A stretch of DNA of 64,000 nt from Gibbula magus (Eukaryota > Mollusca > Gastropoda > Trochida > Trochidae): NCBI GenBank assembly GCA_936450465.1, contig OW388300.1:16629266-16693265 (forward strand). The letters run 5' to 3'. This document shows positions 36,834 through 49,299 of the stretch, piece after piece. The first letter of the stretch is position 1, and each line of letters begins with the position of its first letter. The notes beneath the pieces are model-generated. The model was not told the DNA's origin and did no database searches. It saw nothing but the letters and a program-made list of their open reading frames with translations. A program made the position numbers and the translations under genes.

Positions 36834-37650
36834 ACATGTGTGAAAATCACTGATTAATAAAAAGTTTTATATTAGAAGGCACCTCTAAGGAATAGGGTTG
36901 ATACGTGATTCAAGTGTGTTGAAACTAGCGTGTATACCTGGAAGATAAGATTACTTTCTCACAGGTCACTGCTAAAATCTTTTCCATGGACCATGTTTTG
37001 TGTGTGTCTCAGATGTGTTGAAGCCGGCCTGTACTGCTTATAAAGAGATATGTTTAGGACAATATTTGACACCTAATGTATCCAAGCTGGCAACGTCGAA
37101 CCTGTTATCCAAATATGAATAGTAATGTTGAAGTGACACGAGTCAATATTCAAGTAAAACAGGATCCAAGACATTTGCACTGGTTTCATACTCACTGACT
37201 TCGACATTGTTTACCAGGTTTGACAGTTACTGACAGTTTCATAATAAGAGTTTCCTGAAATAGGCGCCAGCATGTTTTCTGTCTGTCAAATGTACGCGCC
37301 GTAGTGATAGGCTGCTATTTATATGCATAGCCAACATTTTTAATAATTGGTTAAAGCATTGAAAAAACCTGATTGTACTGTTGAAGCAGATTATTTGTAG
37401 ATGAGGTACTTGTCCCGAAATCAGACAACAAACCCATAATAACAAAATTCGATGAATATTCTTATGAACTGTATGAGAGATGTCCTAGAAGTCTCCGAAA
37501 GATGGTGTGTAGTAGGACTGAATTTGTAAAATTGTAGTAAAATTGATATTGGCCAATCAGTGATAAGAAGCGATAAGGTTCTATCAAAATCATGATAAAA
37601 TTGCTTTATGTCGAAAGTTGGGTATTATGAGCTTTGTTTTTACATTGCAA

Positions 37651-37880
37651 TTAAAGGCAATGTAGCACGATTTTCTTACTAAACTAAAGCGCTTTCTAAA
37701 ATACTGAATAAGTGTTACCAATGGCCGAATCAATAAAAACAGATCTAAAATGAATTCACATGGTCCGGTTAGGCCATAATGGTCCATATCCCTTCGAACT
37801 GCCATTTTAATGTGTTTAGATAGATTTGTAGGTAACATTCGAATTTATTACAGGCAACAAGGTGGTTGGCCATTCTATCA
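37651..37880. mobile_element. Left part of a TTAA-type MITE
   Basis: Starts TTAAAGGCAATGTAGCACGATTTTCTTACT, the left terminus of the GCTGTAGCACG family, and continues with family interior (TGAATTCACATGGTCCGGTTAGGCCAT). The right terminus is missing. The same truncated arrangement occurs in block B at 51739. Confidence 0.7.
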
Positions 37881-39880
37881 TATTAATTCTATCATTTCAA
37901 TGAATGTGACGTTTTACTTGCTTGATAACGTTGTTAATATCTACTTCGTGACGGTGCATTCATTCCAATAAAGAAGTTGACTATTCATATATCCTGTGTT
38001 TTCTTTATTACAAAATAAACTAGTTGCTTTTAAAATAGTTACAGAAATCTTATATATTTGTCATTTATCGCGGGGAGCAATATCTTGTTACACGCAACAA
38101 TACATGGGTATATCAAATCCTTGAAATAAGTGTCATTTTGGTATTATTTAATGATCATTGGTAGTTTAAATTAAAATCATGATAGAAAAGAAATTGCTAA
38201 TATCATTTCTAATGCATTCAATCACACAAATCTTCATTATTTGATATTTTCCCATCCTAAACTGCCCTTGCGCCGACTTGTTGGAACCACAAAAACAGTT
38301 AATGTCTACCCCGAAGGAACGTTTCTAACTCATTCAAGGTAATCTTTTTATATGGGATAAACACCAATCTCCTGAGGGAAACACATCAACATATTTATCA
38401 AACATCATGAGTTTATGAAGTCAAGGGAGGAAAAATCACAACCACACACTCAGTATTTCTGTTGAAGCATTAGCTGATATTTGGTATTCAACTGTTTTCC
38501 AAAATGCTGATCAAATTGTGACCACAACTCAAAATATGTTTGCTAATAATCGATCTCTGTCTGTTTTTTCCTTCGAGCCGTGACCTCGACTATGCAATGT
38601 CAGGATAAAAAGTGATTTCCCTGTTAAATATGAAGTCGGAACGACCTGCCAAACATCAGAGTCTTTGTGGTTTAATTAAAGGAAACATTCGCTGATATTT
38701 GGTATTCCTAAGTATTAAAATGTCAGACGAGGATGTCGAGAAAGCAGAGAGAGTATACATCATTTTGTCTTTGTTAATATAAGACAGAGACTTATGATTA
38801 AATCTTCAGGATGACATTATACCACAATGTTATAAAATGGCCCCTACAGATTGAATATCCAAAGTAAAATTACCCCTACCAACATTATTCCAACAGAAGG
38901 AGGTCGAGTTTCAAACAAATACCTGAACGCAAATATAAATAAAAACAATGTACCACTTCACAAGGAATGTGCCATTACTGTTTCAGAGGTTTATTCACTA
39001 CAGGATTCTAGGGCCTTCAGCTATTGTTTATATGATTCTATTGCAAAACAAATATAAATATATATTGATTTGAAAATTGAAAGAGAATAACATATCATCA
39101 TTACCGAGTTCGACAAAGAAAAACATGCAGTTGAACCGATTTTTACCGATTTTTCAGATTAAAGGAAGGACACATGCTTCTCAACACCTCTCCCCATATG
39201 TTTCCAAAAATATTAAGTTCTATAATAACATTAAATTACGCAGTTGAAGTAGCGTACTGTAATTAGTGTAGATTTCTTTTCAATTTACAAACCGACGATG
39301 TTGTCCAAGTGGGACAGAAACTGCTTTCAAGATAGGAAATTCATGTAGTGAAACACATTAAGCACATGGACTCTCAAATCTTCAACAAAACAATATTACA
39401 TGAAAGGACTTGAATTATTTTGTAATAAACCGAATTACTATTTGATCAATGGTTATATACCTTGATTCTTCATGTTATGGTTTAATTAGCATACTCAGTT
39501 TTAAGCTGTGGAAATACATTCATTAAAATGTGAAATCATAATTGCAAAATTGCTATGACGATTAAAACGATATTTACACATTTGTAATGAAACTTATCTG
39601 ATATCAAGCTGTCACATCATCCTGTGAATAGTTCACACAATGACTCAAAGCTTGAACACTAATTAATTTTGTTTGTTAAATATGTGTTGATTGATTTGAA
39701 GACATATTTATCAAAGACAAACTTGAATAGTGCTACATGTTTATGTAGACGGATGCAGCGAAACCATTATTTGAACAAAGCTACTGAAAGCATTTAATTA
39801 ATCAGCTAGTAACAGACAATTGCAAATGAGATGCACTCTGAAAATAAACGCAATAAAGAGGAAGAAATAGGAGAAATGCA

Positions 39881-39935
39881 ATGCACAATACTGTGTTTAT
39901 GTCAGTGATATATCTTCTGTTGCTTTTGTTACCAG
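39881..39935 (+). CDS. Candidate first coding exon with signal peptide, unknown gene
   Basis: The segment opens with ATG and runs for 18 codons plus one base before a strong splice donor (CCAG|GTGAGA). The peptide has a short polar start followed by the hydrophobic run VIYLLLLLLP, the pattern of a secretory signal peptide, and the intron phase of 1 after the signal region is common in secreted and membrane proteins. An in-frame second ATG lies six codons in. A nearby upstream ATG (39876) is in another frame and quickly stops. No TATA box is convincing. The exon is in the part of block A that has no counterpart in block B. What follows is uncertain: a phase-compatible candidate lies at 46467-46510. 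The mature protein is unknown. Confidence 0.4.
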
Positions 39936-42521
39936 GTGAGAAGATACCATAATTCAGTTAAAATTGATATAATAATAATAGCTAATTTTAAATGGTCAGT
40001 CAAATAAAAGCTGTTTTATCAAACATTCTGACTTCATTTGTTTCACACAATAACGTGAAAAGTACTAATTTCTGATAAACAAATAATGAGAGTGGGTAAT
40101 TTGATCCTTGTGTAGCTTGATGCAATATTTTCAGAGAAACATAAAATCTAATTAGATATGCCAATTCGACCTTATGCCTAAAGAGGGAAAATATCAACTG
40201 ACAAAACTGGATTGTGGTTCCCCACAGCATTAACCTTTTCATCTTCTACTCTCTTGACGTTTCTGTGTCACTCCTCTCCCCAAACTGTCACTTATCAATT
40301 GGAGATATGTCAGTTAGTGTGAACATTGAGCGTAGCTTTGTCTCTCCTAACATGAATTCATATGACTTTAGGGCATAATCAGTGACGTATAGTCTAACTC
40401 TAGTTTTCAAATGTGTGAGTTCACTTTGATGATATTTTGATATCACTTGGACACTTGTAAATCACAGTGTATTATTGCATTTTAATGTGATTTTTTAAAA
40501 CTTAACAGTGGTACAATGTATACAAAAGGACAAGGCAACATTACTTCAATGAAAATATAAAATTGGGAAATCAGATACAAGAAGTACACTTGCATGATGG
40601 CACTCACCAAACCGTGCTTATATCAAAAGAACATCTTCATAATTCTGAATAATATTTCGTACCAGCAGAAGTCAACCTCTAAAAGTGTTAAAAATATGTA
40701 TGAATAGTGTGTATATAAATAGTGTATATAAACTTACTTCCAGGAGTGAGGTGAGGTGAGGTGAAATGAGGAGCACTGTTCCAGGACAGCAGATGCTGCT
40801 TACATGACAGATGTTGATCACAGATTGTTGTCAACTTGTCTCTCTGCATGTTCTTACGTAATATTGTCCATCCCATTGCCTGACACGTTTTTCTAGATTT
40901 ACATTCATTCCACAATAAAACATATCAGCTTGTAATCCTATTTTCCATTTGAATTTGGACTAATCATGTCTGCAGTATGTAGATGTGTAAATAAACTGAA
41001 CTAGATTGATTCTGCATGATACTGTTTGATGTTTCTGTTGGGACGTTTTCCTAATGATAGAAGGATTATGTTTGTAAAAGCCATAGACAGGCATCAATAC
41101 AGTTTGTTATTATGACCAAAAAATCAATCCTCGATGCTGACAAGTAAAGGAAACATGTCACTGGAGGTGAAGAAGATGTCAGACATTTGGATATTCATTA
41201 AACTAACCTAATACCAGAGGTGGTGTTTTCCACACAATTATTGAAACCGTTATTGAAACATTAGCAGTCATCCCATGTAATACACTGTCGGCCAAATGAA
41301 ACGCCTTCTTGATTTTCCATAAAATGAAAGATAAAATATTTCTGAAATATAATTAGCGGTGGTCTCAACGTTATGCTGAAACAGTAATTAATATGAAAGT
41401 CCATTTACAATGTGGAAAAACTGTGATTCGAGTCAATAACATTCATGAAAACCATGCCCAATGAAGACTGCTATTTTCAGTTGATTCATTTCTTCAGCGT
41501 CATCACTACTTTAATGCGAATGTGTGCCTGTATTGTTGCTTGTGGCTGTCTGAAAATCTTTTTAAATTATTTTTCTGAAAAAGCACTGATAGAAAACTGA
41601 ACAATTGCTGTTGTCTCATTTCATCAATCGCCATTCTTTTATGACATGACAACTTCTGAAATTTAATTTTTTTATACAGAAATGGTGCAAATTCATTATG
41701 CTAAAATATTGCTAAACGGTTCAATCTAAATCTCAATCTAAAAATCCGTATTATTTGTTTTGTTACTGTTTGACTTCTTCGAATTTCTTTAGAAAATAAT
41801 ATTTGACAAATACTGACTGGATGCTGGAATCTATGTCAATTTCCATCTATCAATATTAAAGTTCATACGATAAAATGTTCAGCTTAAGTTAATGGTCAAA
41901 TGAAATTTAAAGGATATTATGGCCAGCCTTATTGCTTACATCGTGCGGTAAAACGAAAGGTTTTAATAAGTTTAATTTTAACCAATAACGTATTTTTTCA
42001 TCTATTCAAATTTACAAAAAAAATATATATACCACTTTTTAAGACATTATTTAATTTTCGTATAACTTTATACATGTAATTTTTTTTTTATTGAACTGTA
42101 TACACATTTGCAGAACATGGATAACACATACAGAGTGCGAGAAATGAGAAATACAGTATATCGACTGCCGATTTCAGTGCCTTCAGTCGAGAAATGTAGC
42201 AGCATGATTCACTCCTTTTCACCTTTTACCATAGCGATTCGTATTCCATGAGTAAGCAATGCCAGTTACAATGGGAATTCATTTAATCATGTTTCAAATA
42301 ATGGAACACGTCTTTCATTTGCATAATACTAAAGCATGATTAAGTTCCATTACCTTATACTAGGATAAAATGAAATTCCTTCTGGGGTGTGAATTCTTAA
42401 AAAATAATAAGCTCAAAAAATCTTGCCTTGTTGATCCTTTGTCACAAACTGACTACTACTCTTTCATTCCCCATTAATGCGTAGTTGCTTATAAAATAAG
42501 ATGAATTTGATATGGCACCAA
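39936..42521 (+). other. A-specific stretch, homologous in part to 62.0-63.4 kb
   Basis: 40000-41260 aligns with about 62020-63400 (for example AAAAGCCATAGACAGGCATCAATACA, then AAGAAGATGTC.GACATTTGGATATTCATTAAACT). A GAGGTGAGGTGAGGTGA microsatellite at 40745 has a diverged counterpart at 62850. The remainder, 41270-42520, is AT-rich with nothing recognised. Confidence 0.65.
40225..40360 (+). repeat. Block present four times (40.2, 45.0, 55.6, 62.2 kb)
   Basis: TTTTCATCTTCTACTCTCTTG...CTGTCACTTATCAATTGGAGATATGTCAGTTAGTG...GAGCGTAGCTTTGTCTCTCCTAAC aligns with 45035-45165, 55600-55730 and 62215-62350. Shared anchors are CTCTCTT, CACT.GTCAATG/CACTTGTCATTG, ATG.CAGTCAG and GCTTTGTCTCTTCTCAT/CATTGTCTCTCATAAC. 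Two of the copies lie in the A/B blocks. The remaining pair belongs to the older 40/62 kb paralogy, so one ancestral module has been copied at least twice. Confidence 0.65.
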
Positions 42522-42608
42522 TTTTGTGTAATGGGATTAATCACCAGTGTTTTCCCTGCTATTGATGCATTCGTTATAGAAGTGTGGATATCGACATTCT
42601 ATCACAAA
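42522..42608 (+). repeat. 87 bp block inverted relative to block B
   Basis: The reverse complement of this segment matches 53097-53183 with four mismatches in 87 positions. It sits exactly at the left edge of the well-aligned A/B region that begins with CAAATGTCACAAGTAACAG. Confidence 0.95.
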
Positions 42609-42957
42609 TGTCACAAGTAACAGATGTCGAGAGTAATGAACACTGACGGCTGTCTAAAGATGCAAATCATCATTAAAAGGCTCCCCAAAAAATTCATATT
42701 GCAGAACTTAAAGGTAAACTTTGTAATGATATTGAGAACAAGCAATACCAACATAACATATGTTACTCACCTCACTTAGGTAATCTTCAATTTGTATAAT
42801 GAACAGTATGTATAATGTTCACGTTTACAATAAACGCGACGTCATCGCCGTTGCTAAGCGACAGAGCAGCAATGGTATAAAGTCGCCAGAATTTGCTCAA
42901 TTGAAGCAATTTTGGAAGTAAAACACCATATTTCCGCCGACAGAAGCATATAAAAAA

Positions 42958-43102
42958 GAGAATATGTTGTGTTTTAACTGTGATATCACTCATCTCTCAT
43001 CTCTTGACGGGGTAAGGCCAATGCCACACGTGAACATATCGGCTTAACCCCGTCACTCGATGAGAGAAAAGTGATATCACACTGAAAACACCACATATTC
43101 TC
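42958..43102. mobile_element. Foldback element, block A copy
   Basis: Left arm GAGAATATGTTGTGTTTT..GTGATATCACT..TCTCATC..TGACGGGGT pairs with right arm ACCCCGTCACTCGATGAGAG...AGTGATATCAC...AAAACACCACATATTCTC. The loop is shorter than in the block B copy at 53560-53726, which retains TTCACTCGTGGCTGCGCC. Confidence 0.85.
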
Positions 43103-43164
43103 TATATATCACTGTAATGGGCCATACTGGTATAAAGAAAAGATGCCAGATTTCTGCCATGATA

Positions 43165-44700
43165 GGAATATGAAGAAATTAATGGATTGCCGCAGCAAAA
43201 TAGTAAAACTTGATGGACGTGATGGGATCACATAGTAGTCATTTATCAATCAATTCTCCTGACTAACACTCTTAAGACGTGCCCTGGTTTGTATGGCAGA
43301 TAGTTTATTGAAATAGTGTGGCAGTTCAATGCATCCACTACACACATGTACTTTTTGTACACAGACGACATATGGTACTACACAGAAACGGCCGTCATTT
43401 GGAATATATAAGCATTACACACTTGTTTCAGATATATTTTCTGGACTAATATTCTGCACGAAAAACATAAGTAATCGAATCTTCTTTGGGAATGAATGAA
43501 CATTTACTACAAATCGCGATACATTACTTTGGTTAAAACACCAACATGTATAAGTTATGGTGAAGCAAGGTCACTGTAAATGAGAAATGACAGAACACCA
43601 TCAGTTTGGGGATTACATGAATGCAATAACCTTTAAAATCATGACATATACATGCAGTCATTACGTTTTTGTTATTGCAATAACGTTATCTGGTGCTGTT
43701 GACAAAACGAAAACTATTTATAAAAAAGGCATATGTGATAAGACCATATGTCAGTGGAGTCTAAAAAAAACATATAAAGAATATATTTCTGCTGTGTAAA
43801 GATGATCTCTACTGTGGTGCCACAGACACAAACAAAAGGACAATGATGACAGTGGACTTTGATGTCTGTAGTTTATGTTGGAAAAGGGTTCATGAATACT
43901 GTAAGTGCATTGAACATAATTTGTCTATATCGATACTTTATCAGTGTTACACTTTGATTCTTCGAACATTGTTATGAACCATACACAGGATTTCTTTAAT
44001 GTCAATGTAATGATTAATAAAATGTTTTGATGCCATATATGCGCCATTGTAGGAATATGACGAATTGAAAGGATTGCCTCAGCGAAATAATCAATCTTGA
44101 TGGACGTGATGGGATCACATAGTAGCCATGTATCAGTAATAGCCCTTGTGACTAACACTCGCAAGGCGTATTCTAGTTTGTATTAGGCATGTATGGCAGA
44201 TAATTCATTGCAATACTATTGGGTCCGAAAGCACAGTTTGTCTACATACATACATGTATACACGCATTGAAAGAGTATAAGGTACTATACGATGACGATG
44301 GCTTCTGAGTAATTATCTGCGTTTTCACATGTATGCACAATTATGATTGACTAATAATTGCGGGAAAAACATAAGTTATCACATCTTCTTTGGGAATAAA
44401 TGAAACTTTAATGAAATATCGGCAGGCTATAGATATGGTGAAACAATGCCACTGTAAATAAGGATTGGCAGAACACATTCACAAGTCAATCAAAAGTTCA
44501 ATCTGGGGAATACATGAATGACCGAATAACCGAATGACCGAACCTTTTAAACGTGACAAATAAATGCCAATCATTAGTTTTTTAAAATTGCATTGAGTTA
44601 TCTGATCTCATTTGCAAAACGAAAACCAATTTATCAAAAAGTATAATGTGATGTAAGATATGTGAAATGCGTATATGTAGGATGAGTCAAAATAAAATAT
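43165..44700 (+). repeat. Ancient two-unit tandem duplication inside block A
   Basis: 43165-43800 aligns with 44040-44700. Anchors in order are GATTGCC.CAGC.AAATA, TTGATGGACGTGATGGGATCACATAGTAG, GTATGGCAGATA.TT.ATTG, CATAAGT.ATC..ATCTTCTTTGGGAAT and CAAAACGAAAAC.A.TTTAT. The copies are more diverged than A is from B, and both units are present in B (53785-54420 and 54640-55265), so this duplication came first. Between the units lies the cysteine-containing open stretch described at 54402 for block B. Confidence 0.85.
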
Positions 44701-45275
44701 ATTTTGAATTAATTTCTGTTATGTAATGATTATATCTATGTATATTCTGACATATTGAACCATAAATAAATACTTTACCGTCTTTTTTTTTTACTTCAAT
44801 GCCAATACAGGATACTTCAGGGGGACCATCTTGAGTTTAATTATGAATATTCAAATTAGCAACAATTCTAAATGGCTCTAACATGAACATAATTCTGGTC
44901 ACCGAAAGACGACTACATACGGTGTGCTATTGTTATAGTGCTGGCCATTAGACACTCAACATGCCCAATTATACATATCAAGAGGACCTTTTCTGTTAAG
45001 GGCAAAGTCTCAATCCAATCACACATGTTCCCACAGGCTTTTAACCAGATTTTCCTTTCCTGGTCTCTCTTAATGCTGTCAATAGCATGCCACTCGTCAA
45101 TGTAAACATGTCAGTCAGGGCGACAATTTTAGCGCGCTTTGTCTCTTCTCATTATCATCAAACAATCGATGGCACGTTGAGCCACTGTTTTCACATGCTA
45201 GATAATTGAACTCCAAAGCAATGTTTACTGAACTAAGCTATCAAGATACCATGCTCTTCTATACCCTACAACTTA

Positions 45276-45810
45276 TGAAAGGCGCTGTAGCACGACGTTC
45301 CAACTGAATAAAAGTGCTCACACACAAATATAAATAAGTGTAAGCAGTGACTAAATAATACTTATACATTATTTTTAAAAAGTTCTGAAATGAATACACA
45401 TGGTTTGGTTAAGCCATGTGAGTCCATTTCCCATTGAGCCGCCAATTTAATTGTTTCACATTAAAATGTCCTCTGGAAGGTTTTTCACATGATCTGTCTG
45501 ATGTAGAGCTACCTAACCACTCTGAGTAGAATTGTAAATATGGTACAATGATGGAATGGTTAACTATCTTGCTATGTGAACTTACCTCTTAATAAGCTTA
45601 ATCTCACTGAAGAGTTCAAACCCACTGTCGTTTTATATGTCGCACTATTTTCTTTGAATATGGATAGTCGTTTTCTATGGATACAGCTTTTCGGCTCATG
45701 TAATGAGATGTTTTACTGATTAACGTACCAATATATTGTATGATGTTAATAATAAATGGCAACTTAAAGAAACATGATATGTAAAAAAAACTTGCTACAG
45801 CGCATTTGAA
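45276..45810. mobile_element. Complete GCTGTAGCACG-family MITE, block A
   Basis: Left end TGAAAGGCGCTGTAGCACG and right end CTTGCTACAGCGCATTTGAA are imperfect inverted repeats, with the TTAA target decayed to TGAA/TTGAA. The 95-codon minus-strand frame at 45616-45903 overlaps it and the adjacent sequence and has no recognisable product. The same element at the same place in block B (55888-56433) shows insertion preceded the duplication. Confidence 0.8.
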
Positions 45811-46466
45811 AGCTGATATATGTGATGGCTTTTGCTTAAGTTGGATAAGTGTTATCAGTAAATTCGTGATTTTAAGCAGGTGAACGATACATACAATGAT
45901 CATTGTTTATTGTAATTTCTTGATAAACTCACAACTCTCTGCATTTACCTTAATTTCTCTTTACCGTGTTCTTATTTATCAATTCATGATTAACTAGCAC
46001 GTTTTCACTGAGTTAACGTTTTTGTATATCTTTACTGAGATGACAAATCACAATCGAATTTGTTATCATCTTTGTGTTGTGTAACAAATTATTGGTCTGT
46101 TTGCCTACGTTTATCAAGATACATGACCAAACGATGGGATTTAAATGATAATCAGGTGGAGGAAGTGCGCAACGCCTTCAAATCCATTAAGTCTGAGTAT
46201 TGTTGTTAATGTTAATTAATCATAGTGAAATGTTCCCTTGAAACATTTCTTTCTTGGGTACAATTTTGGGAAGTTACAATCAACACATATGTTAGATGTT
46301 ATCACACAATCACTCTACTTTATCCGTTGATAAAACAGATAAGCTTGATCATTTAGTAAGTGCCATACAAGTGTTTAATCTACATTGACCTATGAGAAAC
46401 ATTCTTAAAGATTATAACAAAACATAGCGTAACACTTAACATTATACTTCACATCAATATTTTCAG

Positions 46467-46510
46467 ATCAAATTACACAAGCAAATGTGGAAGCCAGTAT
46501 TATTAGACAG
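46467..46510 (+). CDS. Weak candidate second exon
   Basis: A 44-nt segment is bounded by ATATTTTCAG and GTACAC. With the phase-1 end of the exon at 39881-39935 it would read on without a stop (QITQANVEASIIRQ). Against it: the gap is 6.5 kb, the block B copy (57064-57107 region) has lost the donor (GACAG followed by CT), and all three differences between copies within the segment alter the amino acid. It could equally be chance. Confidence 0.15.
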
Positions 46511-47240
46511 GTACACAATGTACAATGATTGATAAACTTTAAAACATAATAATATTCACGACCGCACTAAGCTTCCTGTCCACAACCTTAACACTGACTT
46601 AACATGCTGTTCAAATTATGATCACACTATTAACATTTTTGTGAGAACACGATACAGGTTAATTCGAAACAAGGTTCAAGACTAAGTAATAGTTGTAGTA
46701 ACTTAATTGTTCCAGTCAAAGTTTTGTTTATACATATCCCCACCTTTACAGCCAACCCAAACTAAAAATCATTCCCTTTCATGAGATAAATAACTGCCAA
46801 ATTATTAGACAAAACAAAAGGGATAATGTTTCAAAATGATACTTATCACTCGCCTATGTAAGATACAAGCGTGTAATTAATTTCAGAGTTACTCATTGTC
46901 CCAAATCAAGTTTAGGTCCATAGAGAGCAATAAAAGTTGCACGTCATGACACATCATAAACCAACATTACCAGCGCAGTCTCCATAACTACTGTGTTATT
47001 GTCCCCCTGGTACACATTGTCTACATGTGCCTCAACCTACTGTATGTAAGTATGTTGAGTGTAAATATGTTTGTGATCCGTCTATCTCTTGGGATGCTGA
47101 GTGAAGCTCAGTCTTTAGAAGTTCATTGCTGGAGCTTAAAAGCCTCTACAGACACATATGTACATCAGCGCAAAATCACATCAAAGCCTCTTATCTCTCT
47201 CATTCATTTCACTGAGAAAGCGTAGCGTTTCTTTGAATTG

Positions 47241-48237
47241 CTGGTACATAATTTGCTACAGCTCTGTTCATTGGTCATATGATTCATAAAGATACAAAGA
47301 CATTGTATGTCATTGGCTGGACGTAACTGTAGACTGTAGATAATGCATCAACTCAACGTTATATCATGTTCACTGTCTGAAAATAACATTCCATCTATCG
47401 ATAAGTAAAAAGCCTACAGAAAAACGATAGTTATAGGGCTATTTGAAGAAATATACAAATTGTTTCCTCATTTGTGAAAGTTCTTGAGAAAAACATAGTT
47501 AAATATTTCTTCTGACAAATTGAATATATGAGAAACGCTACAAAATATGTATACTTTATGTATCAGTATAAACAACCCTATGGTTATAATCACTCTTCAT
47601 GAGACATGCGTCTGTGCTTTTAACTACTCTGACTAGACTGCATTTTACTCCCTGGATAACCTTTATATTACACATGTCACCTCAGTAGGGATGTTGTACA
47701 ATCTCAATTGGATATTTACTGCATTTGATACTTTGTAATAATGCTGAAACATTTACAGTGATTCATTCAACATTGATAAATGCTACCTATGAAGGAATAA
47801 CGTTATGGCTGTCAGAGATGATGCTTACATACTGTCTAGACAAAAAAGTAGCTGATTTGTTACTTGTATCATTTAAACATTGCCATTTCATAGAAATCCG
47901 ACATTTAAATTTCACTCCAGGTCAAATTTGAAAACTTTGGAAGTAGAACAATTTTATTTGTGAAGGATGGATATATTACCAATGATTTGAAAGCTTATAC
48001 ACACACACTTAACATGAGAACATGTGAATGATTAAGGACTGGTGAAAGTGTTCAATGTATTTGGATGAGATATGAGATATACCTGATAACTGTCTGCTCA
48101 TTTCAAGTTGCTTTTCTACAGAACTTTACATCATTTGGAATGGGAAGGGTTTTTTTAAAACAATATTTAGATGGACTTTGATTACGCATGATCCCTCATT
48201 AACTGATTAATTATATCGTGTCATTCATGTTACAACT
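47241..48237. other. Spacer between blocks A and B
   Basis: Unique-looking AT-rich sequence. The 68-codon plus frame at 47725-47931 has no recognisable features. Confidence 0.5.
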
Positions 48238-49299
48238 CATCAGGTTAAAATATCAAAGGGTTACATGTCTGCTTGTCTGTAATATCAACAACATTATATA
48301 TCTTCTCAACAGTAATTTAAATGAACCGTTGCATTCTATAAACTGAAGTGGTATAACTACAGTATTTATTTATCTCCAAATTCTGTATTAACGTTGTTCG
48401 TTGTTTCTGTAGAGGTACTTAGAAATCATTTTGAAGATCCGTGATTTCTTGTTTTGGGGATCTGTACTGAACCATCGCTGTTAGTAACTAATTAAGTTGT
48501 ACATCTAATAACTCCAGTAACATTTTGAATATCTATCAAAACAATATGGACAACAGGTTTATTGTGCGATGTGTTCAACACAACATATCTAAGATCGTAA
48601 GAAGTAAAATGTTGCTCACCGTCTGACACATGATCAGGATTGCTTTTGCATGGACATTATCATGTAATGTAACACATCGTTAGGAAATCAATAACCTGAG
48701 GTCACCACAATGACATGACATCATAAACATGATGACATGATACAGAATGGTGTGTTCCTAGATGTATATATATTTCACTGAAAGTATTAAAGAATGTTTT
48801 TGGATGATAAATAATAGCTTATCTTCGTTTTTTGCTGATATCAAAAGCATCAACACTCTTGTATACAAGTAAGAACAATTTTGACGTCACAAGGGTTTTA
48901 ATGCCAACACAGCGATATATGACAAAGGCAAACTTATTTTCGTCACACTGTTGGCGAGTTCGTTTGGTTAATTTGAGCAAGAAATAAAGCTCGGATACTT
49001 GTAATTGTATATTGATATGGACATGGATACCCTTAATTAGCTGACATGGGCATACACAAACTCTAGAGATGCAGATCATGTGCGCTTGTTAAAGACATCA
49101 CATCTGGGTTACTTCTCGCCTTGATCTTGGTACACTTGAACCTAACTACGGAATAGGGTTGACGTGTGATTCAAGTGTGTTGAAACTAGCGTGTATACTT
49201 GGGAGATAAATTTACTTTCTCACAAGTCACTGCTAAAATCTTTTCCATGGATCATGTTTGATGTGTGTCTCAAAATTGGTGAAGCCAGCGTGTACTGTG

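Larger units (their letters stand above)
33930..47240 (+). repeat. Segmental duplication, block A
   Basis: Block A is collinear with block B (48238-57828). Well-aligned parts are 36889-38872 with 49149-52762, and 42606-47240 with 53206-57828 (offset 10.59-10.62 kb). The left portion (33930-36850) is present in B only as a rearranged mosaic. Roughly nine bases in ten agree by eye in the better blocks. A alone contains 38873-42521, which includes the candidate first exon at 39881. Paralogous MITEs sit at equivalent places in both blocks, so those insertions precede the duplication. Confidence 0.9.

Noticed and set aside
45616..45903. 95-codon minus-strand open frame
   Set aside because: It spans part of a MITE and adjacent sequence and is not preserved as such in the block B copy.
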